Positions 1 to 6,319 of a stretch of 8,175 bases of DNA are shown piece by piece. Position 1 is the first letter of the stretch. The number at the start of each line of letters is the position of its first letter. The notes under the pieces are model-generated. The model had not been told where the DNA came from and made no database searches. It was given only the letters and a program-made list of their open reading frames with translations. Position numbers and translations under genes: made by a program. Source of the DNA: Rhizobiaceae bacterium (GTDB lineage Bacteria; Pseudomonadota; Alphaproteobacteria; Rhizobiales; Rhizobiaceae); contig JAJFMR010000117.1 of assembly GCA_020696915.1 (NCBI GenBank), positions 1 to 8,175 of the forward strand, in the 5' to 3' direction.

Positions 1-117
1 CACGGCCGAGCGCGACACGCCCGCCAGATCGGCGACCTCCCGGGCGCTGACGAACGAGCGCGCCCGCCTGGGGACCGGCAGCGGCTCAGCGGCGCTTGTG
101 GGGATGCCATCAGCCAC
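1..117 (-). CDS. LacI-family transcriptional regulator, N-terminal fragment (cut by window edge)
   Basis: Reading the minus strand from a GTG at 117 gives 39 open codons that continue past the left edge. After a disordered, proline-rich stretch of about 20 residues comes SFVSAREVADLAGVSRSAV. This matches the helix-turn-helix of LacI-family regulators (VAxxAGVSxxTVS), in which the second helix reads the operator and a C-terminal sugar-binding-like domain, not visible here, senses an effector. The start overlaps the end of the histidine kinase by 8 bp (110-117), in a different frame, so the two genes are probably co-transcribed and perhaps translationally coupled. Other in-frame starts are TTG at 123 and GTG at 135; none has a strong Shine-Dalgarno sequence. 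LacI is the best family match, but another HTH family with a similar helix pair is possible because the effector domain is missing. Its target cannot be read from this window. Confidence 0.72.
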   Translation of the reverse strand, partial: MADGIPTSAAEPLPVPRRARSFVSAREVADLAGVSRSAV

Positions 118-1690
118 CTTCAAGGTACCGTGCACCGGCTTGCTCGCCCAAGGGGAAGTCCAGAATGAAGGTGGTGCCCTCTCCGGAAGACCGGATGTCG
201 ACCTTGCCCTCGAGCTGGGCGGCGAACGCCACGACGAGCTTGCTGCCCATGTTTTTCGTCACGTTTTCGGGTTCGAACCCACGTCCGTTGTCGGAGATCT
301 GCAGCCGGGCATGATTATCCTTCCCGGCCGCCAGTGAAATGCCAATCCGACCGCCGTCGGCGGCGCCGAAGGCGTGCTTGAATGCGTTGGACACCACCTC
401 GTTGACCAGCAGCCCGAGCGGCAGCGCCTTGTCGCGGTCGATCTCGAGGGGTTCTATGTCCATGTCGACCTCGGCATCGTGGTCGGCGCTCTCCCGGATT
501 TCATCTATCAGCCGGCGGAGGTACTGCTCGATCGAAACGACGCCGAATTCGTCGTTCCTGTAGATGTGTTCGTGCACGGCGACCATGGCGCCGATGCGCC
601 CGGCAATGCTCCGGCGCGCTTCGGCCGGCAATGGCTGCAGCCTGACCAGCGAGGCGACGGTCTGCAGGTTGTTCTTGATGCGGTGATGGATCTCCCGCAG
701 CAGGAACCGGTTCCTTTCGAGAGACCTCTCCAGGTCACGGCGGTGCGCCTCGGCGGCACGTTGCAGCCGCGCCGTCGCCAGCAGTCCCCAGGCGAGCAGG
801 CACAGCATCGGAATGCCGACGAGCATGCCGCCGATCAGGTTGCGCCTGAACGAGGCCAGCGCCTGACCAACCTCGATACCCGCGGCAGCGATCACAGGGG
901 CCCCTTCGACGCGCCAGAAGCCGACGATGCGAGTCAGGCCGTCGACCGGGGAAACACCGTTGTGATAAACGCCGTTCTGTGGCTCGGGACTGGCGAAAAC
1001 AGGCGTGCCGCTCAAATTCATCGTCGAATTGAGCGCGGGGAACCGGGCGATCAGCCAGCCGTCCGCACGAATGACCGACACGCTCGAATAGGGCCCGAGG
1101 TTCATCGTGCTCCAGAACTCCGCCATTCTGGCTGCCGGGATTCCGATGCTTGCCACGCCCATGAACGCTCCCGATCGGACGATACGCCGCGCCACGACGA
1201 ACATGCGTTCGTTGCTCAGCCGCTCCTCGAGCAGGGGAGATACCACCGAATCCTGCCCGTCCTTCAACTGCCGGAAGTAGTCGCGGTCGGACACGTCCAC
1301 GCCGATCGCCCCGCTTATGCTCGACAGCCTCAGCTGACCCCGAGCGTCGTAGACGGAATATTGAAACCCGCGCGGCAGGTCGCCGATCGCCTCCTCGATG
1401 TTGGTGATGTTTTCGGTTGCCTGGATCGGACCGGGTCCGAGCGCGGCGTCGATCCGGCGCAGGGTCTGGTCGCTTGCCTGCAGCATCCACTGGAAATGCG
1501 CGGCCACGACATGCGCCGATGACAGAGCCCTGGCCTCGCCGCGCTCGATGGCCGCTTCGTAGTCCCGCCACGCGAGCAACGCGGCAAGCCCGATCACCGC
1601 GCACAGCAAGAGGGTACCGACCCCGATGGTCGCCGAAGCAGCGGGGATTCTCGACGCCGGGGGCGGTGAGGTCACTGACTGTGTTGCCAA
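110..1690 (-). CDS. Membrane sensor histidine kinase, HisKA_2 family with Cache-like sensor domain
   Basis: A sensor kinase expected to autophosphorylate on histidine and pass the phosphate to a response regulator. Numbered from the longest possible start (ATG at 1756, 548 aa), there is a membrane helix at about 44-63 and an extracytoplasmic region of about 240 residues containing SDRDYFRQLKDG, typical of Cache/PDC sensors. A second helix lies at about 306-327, followed by a charged coiled linker. The box REIHHRIKNNLQ (354-365) marks the HisKA_2 class. The HATPase domain has an N box (NEVVSNAFKHAF, 452-463), a G1 box (DNGRGF, 489-494) and a G2-like GSKLV. I place the start at TTG 1690 (526 aa) because AAGAAGG lies 7 bases upstream, whereas ATG 1729 and ATG 1756 have no visible ribosome-binding site. 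No response regulator is present; the downstream overlapping gene is LacI-like. Family assignment is firm; the ligand is unknown. Confidence 0.92.
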   Translation of the reverse strand: MATQSVTSPPPASRIPAASATIGVGTLLLCAVIGLAALLAWRDYEAAIERGEARALSSAHVVAAHFQWMLQASDQTLRRIDAALGPGPIQATENITNIEEAIGDLPRGFQYSVYDARGQLRLSSISGAIGVDVSDRDYFRQLKDGQDSVVSPLLEERLSNERMFVVARRIVRSGAFMGVASIGIPAARMAEFWSTMNLGPYSSVSVIRADGWLIARFPALNSTMNLSGTPVFASPEPQNGVYHNGVSPVDGLTRIVGFWRVEGAPVIAAAGIEVGQALASFRRNLIGGMLVGIPMLCLLAWGLLATARLQRAAEAHRRDLERSLERNRFLLREIHHRIKNNLQTVASLVRLQPLPAEARRSIAGRIGAMVAVHEHIYRNDEFGVVSIEQYLRRLIDEIRESADHDAEVDMDIEPLEIDRDKALPLGLLVNEVVSNAFKHAFGAADGGRIGISLAAGKDNHARLQISDNGRGFEPENVTKNMGSKLVVAFAAQLEGKVDIRSSGEGTTFILDFPLGEQAGARYLEGG

Positions 1691-1697
1691 GATGCGC

Positions 1698-1704
1698 CCT
1701 TCTT
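1698..1704 (-). promoter_or_regulatory. Probable ribosome-binding site of the histidine kinase
   Basis: On the minus strand AAGAAGG lies 7 bases before a TTG codon at 1690-1688. It differs from the ideal AAGGAGG at one position. It is the only convincing Shine-Dalgarno match near the possible starts of the kinase and is why the TTG is preferred over the upstream ATG codons. Confidence 0.45.
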
Positions 1705-1984
1705 CCCAAGACCTTTTCCGACCGGACATACATGCTGTCAACCGCCGCGGAACCATTGAGGGCAGCGGAGTCGCGGCCCGGTTCCCCTGCCGGGGGATTG
1801 CCTCGCGTCACCTCTCCCGGCATCCGCCTCCGGCAAGGCGTGACCGGATCGCCGCCGAAGATGTGGGTCCAAGTGTAAAAATGCGGGCCGCCTGGCACAT
1901 GGCCGAGAGATATCGCTCGCTGCTCACTTGCGCGAAAGACCGGGCTCTGGCCTTCTAGGTCGATGCTGGGCGCCCTGATTCGCC

Positions 1985-2007
1985 CTGTGCCCGGGCAAGC
2001 TGCACAG
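1985..2007. repeat. Inverted repeat CTGTGC-N11-GCACAG upstream of ftsZ2
   Basis: Two perfect 6-bp arms (1985-1990 and 2002-2007) separated by 11 bases form a 23-bp dyad centred about 65 bp upstream of the ftsZ2 start. The half-site spacing of roughly one and a half to two helical turns would fit a dimeric DNA-binding protein. The same bases could also form a hairpin in the ftsZ2 leader. No protein can be assigned to it. A 6-bp dyad could arise by chance in GC-rich DNA. Confidence 0.35.
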
Positions 2008-2047
2008 CAGCGATTGCGAGTGCGTCGGAGCCCCACACGCAACAGCC

Positions 2048-2056
2048 GAGGAGAGA
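2048..2056 (+). promoter_or_regulatory. Ribosome-binding site of ftsZ2
   Basis: The purine run GAGGAGAGA is a good Shine-Dalgarno sequence and ends 4 bases before the GTG at 2061. This fixes the start of ftsZ2 at a GTG. An ATG at 2056 sits too close to the site and would encode only ATG-CCG-TGA, its stop overlapping the GTG. Confidence 0.7.
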
Positions 2057-2060
2057 TGCC

Positions 2061-3095
2061 GTGACAACGCCGAAGAAGGCCGATATCTCGGAGATGAGGC
2101 CGAAGATCACCGTGGTAGGGGTCGGCGGCGGCGGCGGAAATGCCGTGAACAACATGATTGCGCAGTCGCTGGAGGGCGCCGAGTTCGTGGTTGCGAACAC
2201 GGATGCCCAGGCACTCGCAACATCGCGGGCTTCGCGCCTGATCCAACTCGGCGCGCATGTGACGGAGGGATTGGGCGCCGGCTCGCTGCCGGAGATCGGC
2301 CAGGCCGCCGCCGAGGAATCCATCGATGAGATCATGGATCATCTCGCCGGGACCCATATGTGCTTCGTAACAGCCGGAATGGGGGGCGGCACCGGCACCG
2401 GGGCGGCGCCGGTCATTGCCGAAGCGGCCCGCCGCGCCGGAATCCTCACTGTGGCCGTCGTCACCAAGCCCTTCGCGTTCGAGGGAAAGCGGCGCATGCA
2501 GATGGCCGAGTCGGGCATCGAACGCCTGCGCGAGAGCGCCGATACGGTGATCGTCATCCCCAACCAGAACCTCTTCAGGATCGCCACGGCCAAAACCACC
2601 TTCGCCGACGCTTTCGTCATCGCCGACCGCGTTCTCTTCGCGGGCGTCGGCTGCATCACCGATCTCATCGTCAAGGAAGGGCTGATCAATCTCGATTTCG
2701 CCGACGTCAAGTCGGTGATGCGCGACATGGGCCGGGCGATGATGGGGACCGGCGAGGCGTCGGGCGAGGGGCGGGCCTTGAAGGCAGCCGAGGCGGCGAT
2801 AGCCAATCCTCTCCTCGACGAAGTTTCCATGAAGGGCGCGAAAGGCGTGCTGGTCTCCATTTCGGGCGGTCTGGATATGACCCTCTTCGAGGTCGACGAG
2901 GCCGCCACGCGCATTCGGGAAGAAGTCTACGACGACGCCGACATCATCGTGGGGGCGATCTTCGACCAGGGGCTGGAAGGAAAATTCCGGGTTTCCGTCG
3001 TGGCCACGGGGCTCGACAGTTTGGGTTTTGCGACGGCCGAGCCCCAGCTCGTGCCGGTGCAGCCCCGCGGATTTCAGCCACGGACGCTGCAGTAG
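2061..3095 (+). CDS. ftsZ2: FtsZ2, short cell-division FtsZ paralogue lacking the C-terminal tail
   Basis: A tubulin-like GTPase of 344 aa. The nucleotide-binding elements are in place: glycine-rich GGGGGNAVN (22-30), ANTDAQAL (45-52), and the tubulin signature GGGTGTG (108-114). The T7 synergy loop NLDFAD (210-215) keeps the Asn and both Asp residues that complete GTP hydrolysis in the neighbouring subunit. The C-terminal core subdomain is complete (MKGAKGVLVSISGG and on to RVSVVATGLD). The protein then ends after about 26 further residues. It has no long linker and no conserved C-terminal peptide of the kind that binds FtsA and other partners. A second, truncated FtsZ of about this length is known from S. 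meliloti and other rhizobia, where the full-length ftsZ lies in the dcw cluster; here the neighbours are a sensor kinase and a hydrolase, not ftsQA or murein genes. Activity as a GTPase and co-polymerisation with the main FtsZ are plausible inferences. Confidence 0.93.
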   Translation: MTTPKKADISEMRPKITVVGVGGGGGNAVNNMIAQSLEGAEFVVANTDAQALATSRASRLIQLGAHVTEGLGAGSLPEIGQAAAEESIDEIMDHLAGTHMCFVTAGMGGGTGTGAAPVIAEAARRAGILTVAVVTKPFAFEGKRRMQMAESGIERLRESADTVIVIPNQNLFRIATAKTTFADAFVIADRVLFAGVGCITDLIVKEGLINLDFADVKSVMRDMGRAMMGTGEASGEGRALKAAEAAIANPLLDEVSMKGAKGVLVSISGGLDMTLFEVDEAATRIREEVYDDADIIVGAIFDQGLEGKFRVSVVATGLDSLGFATAEPQLVPVQPRGFQPRTLQ

Positions 3096-3287
3096 CGCGA
3101 CTGCCGACGCGAAATGCGCATGTGAAGCCGGGCGAGGAACCGACCGGTACTGGTCTGGGTGCCGCCGGCGATGGAAACGTGGCTGGCTTTACGCCTGCGC
3201 ATTCCCGTTCCGGGGCGACGTGACGGAGGCCAGACCGCAGCGGGGATCTGACTTGGCTACGCCAACCGAAGCCGCGGCAGGCAGTCA
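3096..3287. other. Intergenic region between ftsZ2 and the hydrolase
   Basis: 192 bp with no convincing gene. A 5-bp inverted repeat (GCAGT/ACTGC, 3089-3104) spans the ftsZ2 stop but has no T-run, so it is not a convincing intrinsic terminator. A short perfect palindrome lies at 3253-3265. A 23-codon ORF (GTG at 3220, stop at 3291) ends in an ATGA overlap with the hydrolase start; it could be a leader ORF or chance. No good promoter was found, so whether the hydrolase is read through from ftsZ2 is open. Confidence 0.5.
3253..3265. repeat. Short palindrome TTGGC-TAC-GCCAA before the hydrolase gene
   Basis: Perfect 5-bp arms around a 3-base centre, 22 bp upstream of the hydrolase ATG. The position, close to the expected ribosome-binding region, would suit an operator or a small leader hairpin. 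There is no direct support for either, and arms this short can occur by chance. Confidence 0.25.
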
Positions 3288-4187
3288 ATGATGGCCGCTC
3301 CGCATCTCCGGAACCTGTTCGAGATCGGCCAGCACGAACTTTTTCCCATCAGCGAGGAGATCACCGATGCGGACGGCCGGATCGTCCAGCGGACGCTTTT
3401 CGAAACGGCCGACGGCGAAGCCGTGCGCGGCCTGCTCACGCGGCCGGTGGACGGCGTGCCGGCGCCGGCGATCCTCTACATTCATGCGCACGGCGGCCGC
3501 TACGACATCGGCGCGGACGAACTGCTCCGGGGACGTCCCGCGCTCCAGGATCCGCTCGGCCCGGTCCTGGCGGCGATGGGCCTGGTCACGCTGGCGATCG
3601 ACATGCCGGCGTTCGGCGGCAGGACGGCCACCGGCGAAAGCGCCCGGGCCAAGGCGCTGCTGTGGCGCGGCCGGTCGCTTGCCGGGCAGATGCTCGGCGA
3701 ACAGGCGGCCGCCCTCTCGTGGCTCCGGGAGCAGCCCTATGTGGACCGCAGCCGCATCGGCGTGTTCGGCATCTCGATGGGAGCTACGCTGGGTTACTGG
3801 CTGGCTGCCGTCGACGCGCGGCTGTGCTGCGTGGCGCAGCTGTGCTGCTACGCCGACTTCGGCCGCCTGATCGAGACCGGTGCCCACGACCTTCACGGCA
3901 TCTACCTGACCATCCCGGGGCTGCTCGAAAGAGCCAGCAACGGTGAGATCGCGGGCCTGATAGCGCCACGGCCGCAATTGATCGGCATCGGCGATCTCGA
4001 CCCGCTTACGCCGCCCGGCGCGGTGGATATCGCCTTGTCCGCCACCCGCGCAGCCTATCGGGCGGCCGGTGTGCCCGACAACCTCGTCCTGCACAGGGAA
4101 GCGGCTTCCGGCCATGCGGAAAGCCTCGCCATGCGGAAGGCCGTGCTCGACTTCTTCGCCCGTCACCTCGCTCCCGAATCGCGCTGA
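3288..4187 (+). CDS. Alpha/beta hydrolase, dienelactone hydrolase / acetyl-esterase type
   Basis: A 299-aa alpha/beta hydrolase with no signal peptide, so probably cytoplasmic. After a short N-terminal region the strand-turn AILYIHAHGGRYDIG (61-75) resembles the oxyanion-hole loop. The nucleophile elbow is GISMG (161-165, Ser163). The acid is probably Asp238 in GDLDPLTPP, and the base His276 in SGHAES, giving a complete catalytic triad in the usual order. Such enzymes cleave carboxyl esters, acetyl groups on sugars, or lactones; the substrate cannot be read from the sequence. The start is an ATGATG pair with only a weak AGGCAG upstream, so ATG 3291 is equally possible. Its 3' end overlaps the convergent ABC ATPase gene by 25 bp. 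Proximity to a carbohydrate-type importer suggests, but does not prove, action on the imported compound. Confidence 0.85.
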   Translation: MMAAPHLRNLFEIGQHELFPISEEITDADGRIVQRTLFETADGEAVRGLLTRPVDGVPAPAILYIHAHGGRYDIGADELLRGRPALQDPLGPVLAAMGLVTLAIDMPAFGGRTATGESARAKALLWRGRSLAGQMLGEQAAALSWLREQPYVDRSRIGVFGISMGATLGYWLAAVDARLCCVAQLCCYADFGRLIETGAHDLHGIYLTIPGLLERASNGEIAGLIAPRPQLIGIGDLDPLTPPGAVDIALSATRAAYRAAGVPDNLVLHREAASGHAESLAMRKAVLDFFARHLAPESR

Positions 4188-5263
4188 AGCGGTTGCAGGC
4201 GAAGTCCGCTGCTGTCGAAAAGGTGCAGCGTGCCGGGATCGAACTCGAGGTGGATCGTTTCCCCGGCGGCGACTTCCTGCTGGCCGGCGAGCACCGCCAG
4301 CAGGCTCTGCCGGTCGGGCGTCCTTGCATGCAGGATGGTTTCCGATCCGAGCGCCTCGACCAGGGTAACCTCGGCGGCCACGCCGCCGCCTGCCGGGAGG
4401 AGACGGAGGTGGTGCGGCCGCACGCCGAGCGTCACGTGGTCGCCCGCTGCCGCCTCCACCTTCTCCACGAGCATGGTTCCGGCGCCGCCCAATTCGACCG
4501 TCGACCTGCCGTCCGCACTGCCGGCGATTCTGCCCGGCAGGAAATTCATGCGCGGCGCGCCGATGAAGCCGGCGACGAACAGATTGGCCGGACGATTGTA
4601 GAGCTCGAGCGGGGTGCCGACCTGCTCGATGCGGCCGGCGCGCAGCACGACGATCCGGTCGGCCAGCGTCATCGCCTCTATCTGGTCGTGGGTGACGTAG
4701 ATCATGGTCGCCGCGAGGCGCTCGTGCAGGGCCGCCAGCTCCGCGCGGGTGCTGATGCGAAGCTCGGCGTCCAGATTGGAAAGCGGCTCGTCCAGCAGGA
4801 AGGCCGTCGGGTTGCGCACGATCGCGCGGCCGATGGCCACGCGCTGTCTCTGGCCGCCGGAGAGCTGTCCGGGCCGGCGCTCCAGATAGGGCGCGATCTC
4901 TAGCATGCGGGCCGCCTCGGCGATGCGCGCGTCGATCTCGGCCCGCGGCATGCGGGCATTCTCCAGGCCGAAGGCGAGGTTCTGGCGCACGCTCATATGC
5001 GGATAGAGCGCGTATGACTGGAACACCATGGCCAGCCCGCGATCGGCGGCCGCCACCTTCGTCACGTCGCGCCCGTCGATGGCGATCGAGCCGCTGGTCG
5101 GGCGGTCCAGTCCGGCGATCAGGCGAAGCAAAGTGGACTTGCCGCAGCCGGAAGGGCCGACGAAGACGATCAGTTCGCCGTCCCTTATGTCGAGGTCGAT
5201 GTCCTGCAGGACCCTGATCTGCCCGAACGACCTGGAAACGTCGGTGAGAGTGATTGCGCTCAT
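4163..5263 (-). CDS. ABC transporter ATP-binding protein, MalK/UgpC type
   Basis: The ATPase subunit of a carbohydrate-type (CUT1-like) importer, 366 aa, the usual length for MalK/UgpC proteins. It has Walker A GPSGCGKST (36-44), Q-loop Gln82, signature LSGGQ (134-138), Walker B FLLDE (155-159), D-loop SNLD (162-165) and the switch His192 in YVTHDQ. After about residue 235 comes the OB-fold/TOBE regulatory region with GVRPHHLRLL (280-289), typical of this subfamily. It is the last gene of the operon: its ATG follows the permease stop by 3 bp, so translation is probably coupled. Its tail overlaps the convergent hydrolase gene by 25 bp, leaving no room for a terminator between them. Pipelines often name such proteins UgpC, but glycerol-3-phosphate specificity is not shown by the sequence, so no symbol is given. 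Confidence 0.95.
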   Translation of the reverse strand: MSAITLTDVSRSFGQIRVLQDIDLDIRDGELIVFVGPSGCGKSTLLRLIAGLDRPTSGSIAIDGRDVTKVAAADRGLAMVFQSYALYPHMSVRQNLAFGLENARMPRAEIDARIAEAARMLEIAPYLERRPGQLSGGQRQRVAIGRAIVRNPTAFLLDEPLSNLDAELRISTRAELAALHERLAATMIYVTHDQIEAMTLADRIVVLRAGRIEQVGTPLELYNRPANLFVAGFIGAPRMNFLPGRIAGSADGRSTVELGGAGTMLVEKVEAAAGDHVTLGVRPHHLRLLPAGGGVAAEVTLVEALGSETILHARTPDRQSLLAVLAGQQEVAAGETIHLEFDPGTLHLFDSSGLRLQPLQRDSGAR

Positions 5264-5266
5264 CTT

Positions 5267-6319
5267 CTATTTCAGCCCCGTCCCGGCTATTCCCGTGGTG
5301 ATGAAACGCTGCAGGAAAATGAAGACCAGCACGACGGGGATCATGGTGACCACGGTCATCGCAAGGATGAAGTGCCACTGAACGTTGAGTTCGCCGGCAT
5401 AGGTGTTGAGGCCTACCTGCAGCGTGTAGACCTCCTTCCGGGACAGGACGATGAGCGGCCACAGGAAGTCATTCCATCGCCACACGACCGAGAAGATCGC
5501 GAGCACCGCCAGCGCGGGCGCCGTCAGCGGCAGGATGATCCGCCAGTAGATCTGCCACTCCGAAGCCTTGTCCATCCGCGCGGCGTCGATCAGTTCGTCG
5601 GGAATCGTGAGCATGTACTGACGAAGCAGGAATACCCCGGTGGGCGTCGCCACCGTCGGCAGGATCACACCCCAAAGCGAATTGAACAGCCCCATCGCCG
5701 AGATCACCGAGTAGAGCGGCACCAGGATGACGGACAACGGCACCATCAGCGTCGCGATGATGAGCAGCATGACGGCGGAACGGCCGGTGAAGTTGTATTT
5801 CGACAGCGCGAAGGCGGCCATCGAATTGGTGATGAGCGTGATCAGCGTCGCCATGACTGTGACGAAGACCGAATTGCGAAGATAGAGCAAGAAATCGAAA
5901 GCTACGAAGGGCTCTACGTAGTTGTCGGTGGCGAAGGAGACGCTGCGCTTCGGCGTCCTGTCCCGGATGTTGACCCTGATGGTCTCGCCCGGTTCCTGCG
6001 GATCGACCATCTGCGCGACGATGCCGATCCGCCTCACTTCGGCAAGCACCCGCGGCCTGCCGTCCTCGCCGGCGACCTCGTAGAGCGGCAGCGGCCGGTC
6101 GTAGCCTTCGACGGTCGCCTGCGCCGTGACGTAGGGCAGGATCGTCGGCGGGAACTCGGCCAGCGCGGCGGGGGTCTTGAAGGACGAGTTGACCAGCCAG
6201 AGCGCCGGGCCGAACATCAGGACGAGACCGCCGGCCAGCCAGAACCAGGTGAACACGTCGGTCCAGTGCCAGCGTTCGCCGCCCCGCCTGCGCAGCAGGA
6301 ATTCGGTGGCGCGGCTCAC
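5267..6319 (-). CDS. ABC transporter permease 2, MalG/UgpE type, with large periplasmic insertion
   Basis: An inner-membrane permease subunit of 350 aa. A first membrane helix lies at about 23-44; the remaining five helices lie between about 145 and 340. The cytoplasmic EAA loop that contacts the ATPase is DELIDAARMDKASEWQIYWR (241-260), followed by IILPL. Relatives are commonly 270-300 aa; the excess is a hydrophilic block of roughly 80 residues (about 56-140) between helices 1 and 2, predicted to lie in the periplasm. It contains EGYDRPLPLYEV, RRIGIVAQMVDPQEPGE and repeated charged turns. I recall similar inserts in some alphaproteobacterial sugar permeases but cannot verify that here. The start is a GTG overlapping the stop of permease 1 by 4 bp (GTGA), with GGAG 9 bases upstream, the standard sign of coupled translation. 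The reading frame is continuous through the insert. Confidence 0.93.
   Translation of the reverse strand: MSRATEFLLRRRGGERWHWTDVFTWFWLAGGLVLMFGPALWLVNSSFKTPAALAEFPPTILPYVTAQATVEGYDRPLPLYEVAGEDGRPRVLAEVRRIGIVAQMVDPQEPGETIRVNIRDRTPKRSVSFATDNYVEPFVAFDFLLYLRNSVFVTVMATLITLITNSMAAFALSKYNFTGRSAVMLLIIATLMVPLSVILVPLYSVISAMGLFNSLWGVILPTVATPTGVFLLRQYMLTIPDELIDAARMDKASEWQIYWRIILPLTAPALAVLAIFSVVWRWNDFLWPLIVLSRKEVYTLQVGLNTYAGELNVQWHFILAMTVVTMIPVVLVFIFLQRFITTGIAGTGLK

Larger units (their letters stand above)
1691..2060. other. Divergent intergenic region between the histidine kinase and ftsZ2
   Basis: About 370 bp (304 bp if the kinase starts at ATG 1756) with no convincing gene, bounded by two divergently transcribed starts, so promoters for both must lie here. 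I found no good sigma-70 pair. On the minus strand a TTGACA (1741 to 1736) has only a poor -10 partner (GAAAAG, 1718 to 1713). On the plus strand there is no credible -35/-10 before ftsZ2. A 25-codon ORF (ATG at 1881, stop at 1958) lacks a ribosome-binding site. The clearest structures are a 6-bp inverted repeat at 1985-2007 and a short GC hairpin at 1783-1797 (TCCCC/GGGGA) without a T-run, so not a terminator. Confidence 0.6.

Noticed and set aside
374..1522. Long plus-strand open frame (382 codons) opposite the histidine kinase
   Set aside because: It is an antisense shadow of a high-GC gene: composition is rich in Arg, Gln, Asp and His with no recognisable domain, while the opposite strand encodes a clear kinase.
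1713..1741. TTGACA followed after 17 bp by GAAAAG on the minus strand, as a promoter for the kinase
   Set aside because: The -35 is perfect but the -10 matches TATAAT at only three of six positions; too weak to call as a feature.
1881..1958. 25-codon ORF starting at ATG 1881 in the divergent region
   Set aside because: No ribosome-binding site and no recognisable features; a frame this short is expected by chance.
1768..1981. Two GANTC (CcrM-type methylation) sites in the ftsZ2 upstream region (1768-1772 and 1977-1981)
   Set aside because: GANTC also occurs repeatedly inside the coding regions of this window, so two copies in this stretch are not an enrichment.
3089..3104. Inverted repeat GCAGT/ACTGC at the ftsZ2 stop as an intrinsic terminator
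   Set aside because: The stem is only 5 bp, overlaps the stop codon and has no following T-run.
3136..3160. GGAAC at 3136 as a general stress response (EcfG) promoter
   Set aside because: No CGTT-like -10 element follows at 16-17 bp; other GGAAC copies near 1749 and on the minus strand near 1783 also lack it.
3285..5462. Long minus-strand open frame (725 codons) covering the hydrolase, the ATPase and the end of permease 2
   Set aside because: It runs out of frame through well-supported genes and is rich in Arg, Gly and Ala without a fold; a typical GC-rich shadow.
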